The position numbers and the translations under genes were made by a program. Below are positions 41,799 through 44,098 of a DNA stretch of 44,098 bases, piece by piece (position 1 is the first letter of the stretch; every line of letters starts with the position of its first letter). The notes below the pieces were generated by a model. It was not told the origin of the DNA. It ran no database searches and saw only the letters and a program-made list of their open reading frames with translations. This DNA is from a virus. Location of the stretch: IMG/VR virus record IMGVR_UViG_3300032285_002971, positions 1-44,098 of that record; one strand, 5' to 3'.

Positions 41799-43316
41799 AT
41801 GGCATCTTTCTTACGACCAGGAGTTTACGTCCAAGAGACGCTAAACCCTATCGCACCTATTGCTGGCGCTAACTCAAACGCAATTGGTGCGTTTATTGGC
41901 GCTAACGACCGTGGTCCAACTACACCTACTTACCTTACATCTTGGAGTCAATATGTAACAAAGTTTGGTGGATGGAACTCAGTTGCTTCTAATGACCTTC
42001 CACTTGCTGTTTATATGTTCTTTGCAAATGGTGGTAACGGAGCATATGTAGCTCGCGTCACAAGCTCTACTGCTGCATCAGCGGCTCGTACTCTTACTGA
42101 CCGCGCAGTTTCACCTCTTTCTACTCTCTCTGTAGCAGCCAACTCATCTGGCTCTTGGGGAACAAATATTTATGTAGCTATTACAGACTCAGCTACATCT
42201 GGCTTGTTTAACGTAGTTGTTTACTACAAGGGCAATACAGCAGCTAACATTGTTGAGCGTTGGACAGACCTTTCAATGGACTCAGCTAACCAACGTTATG
42301 CTCCAACAGTAATTAACGCAGCTTCTAACTACATCTTGGTAGCAGACCTTCTATCAGCTTCATCTGGTAATACAAAGAACCCAGCAGTTATTTCTGCAAC
42401 ACAGCTTCTTGGTAGCAGCCTAGATGGAACAGCTGTAGGAAGCGCAGAAATCGTTGCTTCTCTTGGAGTAAACACTCCTTGGGATACAGTTAAGCAATCT
42501 TTGATTCTTAATATTCCAGGCTACACAGATGACGTAACTATTAACGCAGCTATTGCTTATGCTGATGGCCGTGGGGATATCTTTGTAGTTGTTGATGGCG
42601 CTAACGACACTGTAGCTAATCAGCTAACACTTGCCGCAAGCTATACAGCTACTTCTGCAGCTGCTGTTTACTACCCACGCATCTCAATTGCTGACCCAAC
42701 TCTAGGAGTAGGCGCAGCAACAGGAACAACAAAGCTTGTTGGGCCTGGTGGAGCTGTTGTAGGAGTTTACTCAGCAACAGATAAGTCTCGCGGAGTGTTT
42801 AAAGCACCTGCTGGTCTACAAGCAAAGGTTGCAGGCGCAGTCAGCGTAGCTTCTCTTACAAACACAGAGTTAGATTCTCTAAACAGCGCATCTGCTCCAG
42901 TAAACGCAATTAAGTTTGTACCTGGCGCAGGAATTGTTGTTATGGGAGCTCGCACCCTTAAGACAGGATACGTAGACCGTTACGTGCCAGTCCGCCGCAC
43001 ACTTATCTACTTGGAGAAGTCTCTAAAGGACCTCACCGAGTTTGCTGTCTTTGAGCCAAACGATGCACGTCTATGGCGCCGCATTGAATCTACAGTAAGC
43101 ACCTTCTTGACTGGTTTCTGGTCACAAGGTGGATTAGCTGGTGGAACACCTGCTCAAGCATTCTTCGTTAAAGTTGATTCAGAAAATAATACTTCTGCAA
43201 CAATTGACAACGGAGAAGTACACATTGAAGTTGGCGTTGCTCTACAACGTCCAGCTGAATTCGTAGTCATTAAAATTGGTCAGTTTGACGGTGGAACCAC
43301 CGTTACTGTGGCGTAA
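41799..43316 (+). CDS. Contractile tail sheath protein
   Basis: A 505-residue sheath protein. The N-terminus FLRPGVYVQETLNPIAP fits the conserved PGVYV-x-E entry. A variable middle domain with LTSWSQYVTKFGG and GNGAYVARV follows. The C-terminal region RRTLIYLEKSLKDLTEFAVF, then EPNDARLWRRIESTVSTFLT, and EVGVALQRPAEFVVIKIGQF is characteristic. It wraps the tail tube and contracts to drive it through the envelope. AAGGAGA upstream. Together with the tube gene it defines the virus as a myovirus. Codon bias is high, as for abundant structural protein. Confidence 0.95.
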   Translation: MASFLRPGVYVQETLNPIAPIAGANSNAIGAFIGANDRGPTTPTYLTSWSQYVTKFGGWNSVASNDLPLAVYMFFANGGNGAYVARVTSSTAASAARTLTDRAVSPLSTLSVAANSSGSWGTNIYVAITDSATSGLFNVVVYYKGNTAANIVERWTDLSMDSANQRYAPTVINAASNYILVADLLSASSGNTKNPAVISATQLLGSSLDGTAVGSAEIVASLGVNTPWDTVKQSLILNIPGYTDDVTINAAIAYADGRGDIFVVVDGANDTVANQLTLAASYTATSAAAVYYPRISIADPTLGVGAATGTTKLVGPGGAVVGVYSATDKSRGVFKAPAGLQAKVAGAVSVASLTNTELDSLNSASAPVNAIKFVPGAGIVVMGARTLKTGYVDRYVPVRRTLIYLEKSLKDLTEFAVFEPNDARLWRRIESTVSTFLTGFWSQGGLAGGTPAQAFFVKVDSENNTSATIDNGEVHIEVGVALQRPAEFVVIKIGQFDGGTTVTVA

Positions 43317-43331
43317 AGGAGAAAATAAATA

Positions 43332-43904
43332 ATGGCAACTTTCGAACCGATTGTCTATGGCTCAACGCTTGCGACAGACCCTTTACGTACGTTTAGGTTC
43401 CAAGCAGAGTTTACGCCTACAGAAGGGTCAACTCAATCCCTAGGGTTGGGTTGGAGGGGCGGCTTCACAAGCATTGATGGTCTTGGTATCAACACCCAGA
43501 ACATCCAATACCGTGAAGGCGGCTTCAACACTACTGTCCACCAGATTCCTGGTATGACAACATTTGCACCAGTTACTTTTAGCCGTGGCGTAATCCAAGG
43601 ACATGACACAGCAATTAACTGGATGAAGGGATTGTTTTCAGCTCAATTGGGGACAGGTCTCCCTGTAGCATCTGCTACTGGTTTTCGCGTTAACATCGAT
43701 ATCTATGTTATGGACCACCCAAATGCTGGTGCGGTTAATGACACAGCTAAGATGAAGTTCACAATCAAGAACGCTTGGATTACCAACCTCAACTTCACAA
43801 GCTTGGATGCTACTAACGGAGCAATCATGTTTGAGACAATGACTTTGGTACACGAAGGCCTTACAGCAGAGTATGTAACTAACCCTACTGGCGTACAAGC
43901 GTAA
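43332..43904 (+). CDS. Tail tube protein, T4 gp19-like
   Basis: A 190-residue tube protein: DPLRTFRFQAEFTPTEG, GFTSIDGLGINTQNIQYREG, PGMTTFAPVTFSRGVIQGHD, FTIKNAWITNLNFTSLDATN and FETMTLVHEGLTA. This is the T4-like tail-tube family (beta-barrel subunits forming hexameric rings through which DNA passes). It follows the sheath by 15 bases with AAAGGAG. Length and pattern are complete. Confidence 0.93.
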   Translation: MATFEPIVYGSTLATDPLRTFRFQAEFTPTEGSTQSLGLGWRGGFTSIDGLGINTQNIQYREGGFNTTVHQIPGMTTFAPVTFSRGVIQGHDTAINWMKGLFSAQLGTGLPVASATGFRVNIDIYVMDHPNAGAVNDTAKMKFTIKNAWITNLNFTSLDATNGAIMFETMTLVHEGLTAEYVTNPTGVQA

Positions 43905-43926
43905 CAACTAACTAGGAGTAAAAATC

Positions 43927-44098
43927 GTGGCAGAAATTATTACAGATGCACAAATGGTAAATCAGCTTGCCCAAAAAGCAATGGAGGAGCCCGCACAAGC
44001 TGTGGCTACTAGGGCTCCTTCAGGCTCAGAAGTAAAACTACCTGGTGGGTTTCTTGAACCAAACGGAGAAGTAATTTATACCGCAGAGGTTCAAGAAC
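43927..44098 (+). CDS. Tail assembly chaperone-like protein, partial
   Basis: GTG start with AGGAG upstream; the frame runs off the window edge at 44098, so at least 57 residues are visible. It contains LPGGFLEPNGEVIYTAEVQE, a pattern typical of the N-terminus of tail assembly chaperone or gpE-like proteins, which follow the tube gene in contractile-tailed phages and often use a programmed frameshift. The rest, including any slippery site, is outside the window. Confidence 0.6.
   Translation, partial: MAEIITDAQMVNQLAQKAMEEPAQAVATRAPSGSEVKLPGGFLEPNGEVIYTAEVQE

Noticed and set aside
1-44098. Diversity-generating retroelement as source of adhesin variation
   Set aside because: No reverse transcriptase, and I saw no template/variable repeat pair near the adhesin genes; the remaining genome could still hold one.
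1-44098. tRNA genes
   Set aside because: No cloverleaf or T-arm pattern was found in the intergenic regions; the hairpin before terL only superficially resembled a T arm.

Overview
The window is a block of a tailed-phage genome carrying most of its virion genes. The tail is contractile (sheath plus a T4 gp19-like tube), so this is a myovirus. The host is very probably an actinobacterium. The evidence is a WhiB-type iron-sulfur regulator with all four cysteines, a secreted lytic transglycosylase of the actinobacterial APF/Rpf-like kind, a DUF7455-type zinc protein otherwise typical of Actinobacteria, and PASTA domains in virion proteins. By eye the base composition is moderate (around the mid-40s percent GC, not computed). 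Together with the many small proteins of types familiar from aquatic phages, this suggests a freshwater or marine low-GC actinobacterial host; that last step is inference. No integrase, repressor, polymerase or tape measure lies in the window, so this is part of a larger genome.

Layout. 1-1000: a small leftward operon of four short genes ending in an intrinsic terminator at the left edge. 1001-1321: a divergent promoter region. 1322-1831: an Hsp20 chaperone with its own terminator. 1967-4997: a chain of tiny, mostly lysine-rich or cysteine-pair proteins, joined by stop-start overlaps (TAATG, TGATG or TAGTG). 5024-7994: an exported proline-rich protein, two small membrane (holin-like) proteins and a CHAP endolysin, read as the lysis region. 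7997-14868: short basic and zinc-binding proteins and a first set of tail-fibre or adhesin genes. These include a fibre with a 20-cysteine insert and three paralogues sharing an N-terminal module, two of them with PASTA domains. 14912-15677: a leftward pair, WhiB and transglycosylase, separated from the fibre genes by a bidirectional terminator. 15901-17699: a small rightward pre-terminase operon. 17821-25648: head genes (large terminase, portal, scaffold, N4-gp56-type major capsid protein, neck). 25641-34477: a second fibre cluster with a large collagen-like G-x-Q protein and several glycine-rich adhesins. 34506-36746: a probable glycan-related trio (DUF6065-like, five-bladed propeller, TPR-like). 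36814-44098: neck protein, a third fibre gene with a lectin-like domain and two glycine-rich domains, tail terminator, sheath, tube and the start of a probable tail assembly chaperone.

The genes work together as a late-expression programme: DNA packaging, head assembly, neck and tail, host recognition and lysis. The striking feature is the investment in host recognition. Seven copies of a glycine-rich adhesin domain, three copies of another beta-rich fibre module, PASTA domains, a collagen-like shaft, a lectin-like domain and a cysteine-rich loop are spread over about a dozen genes. Regulatory sequences visible include several extended -10 promoters, inverted repeats placed at predicted transcription starts, a candidate leaderless gene, a short promoter-terminator unit before the terminase, and about eight intrinsic terminators.
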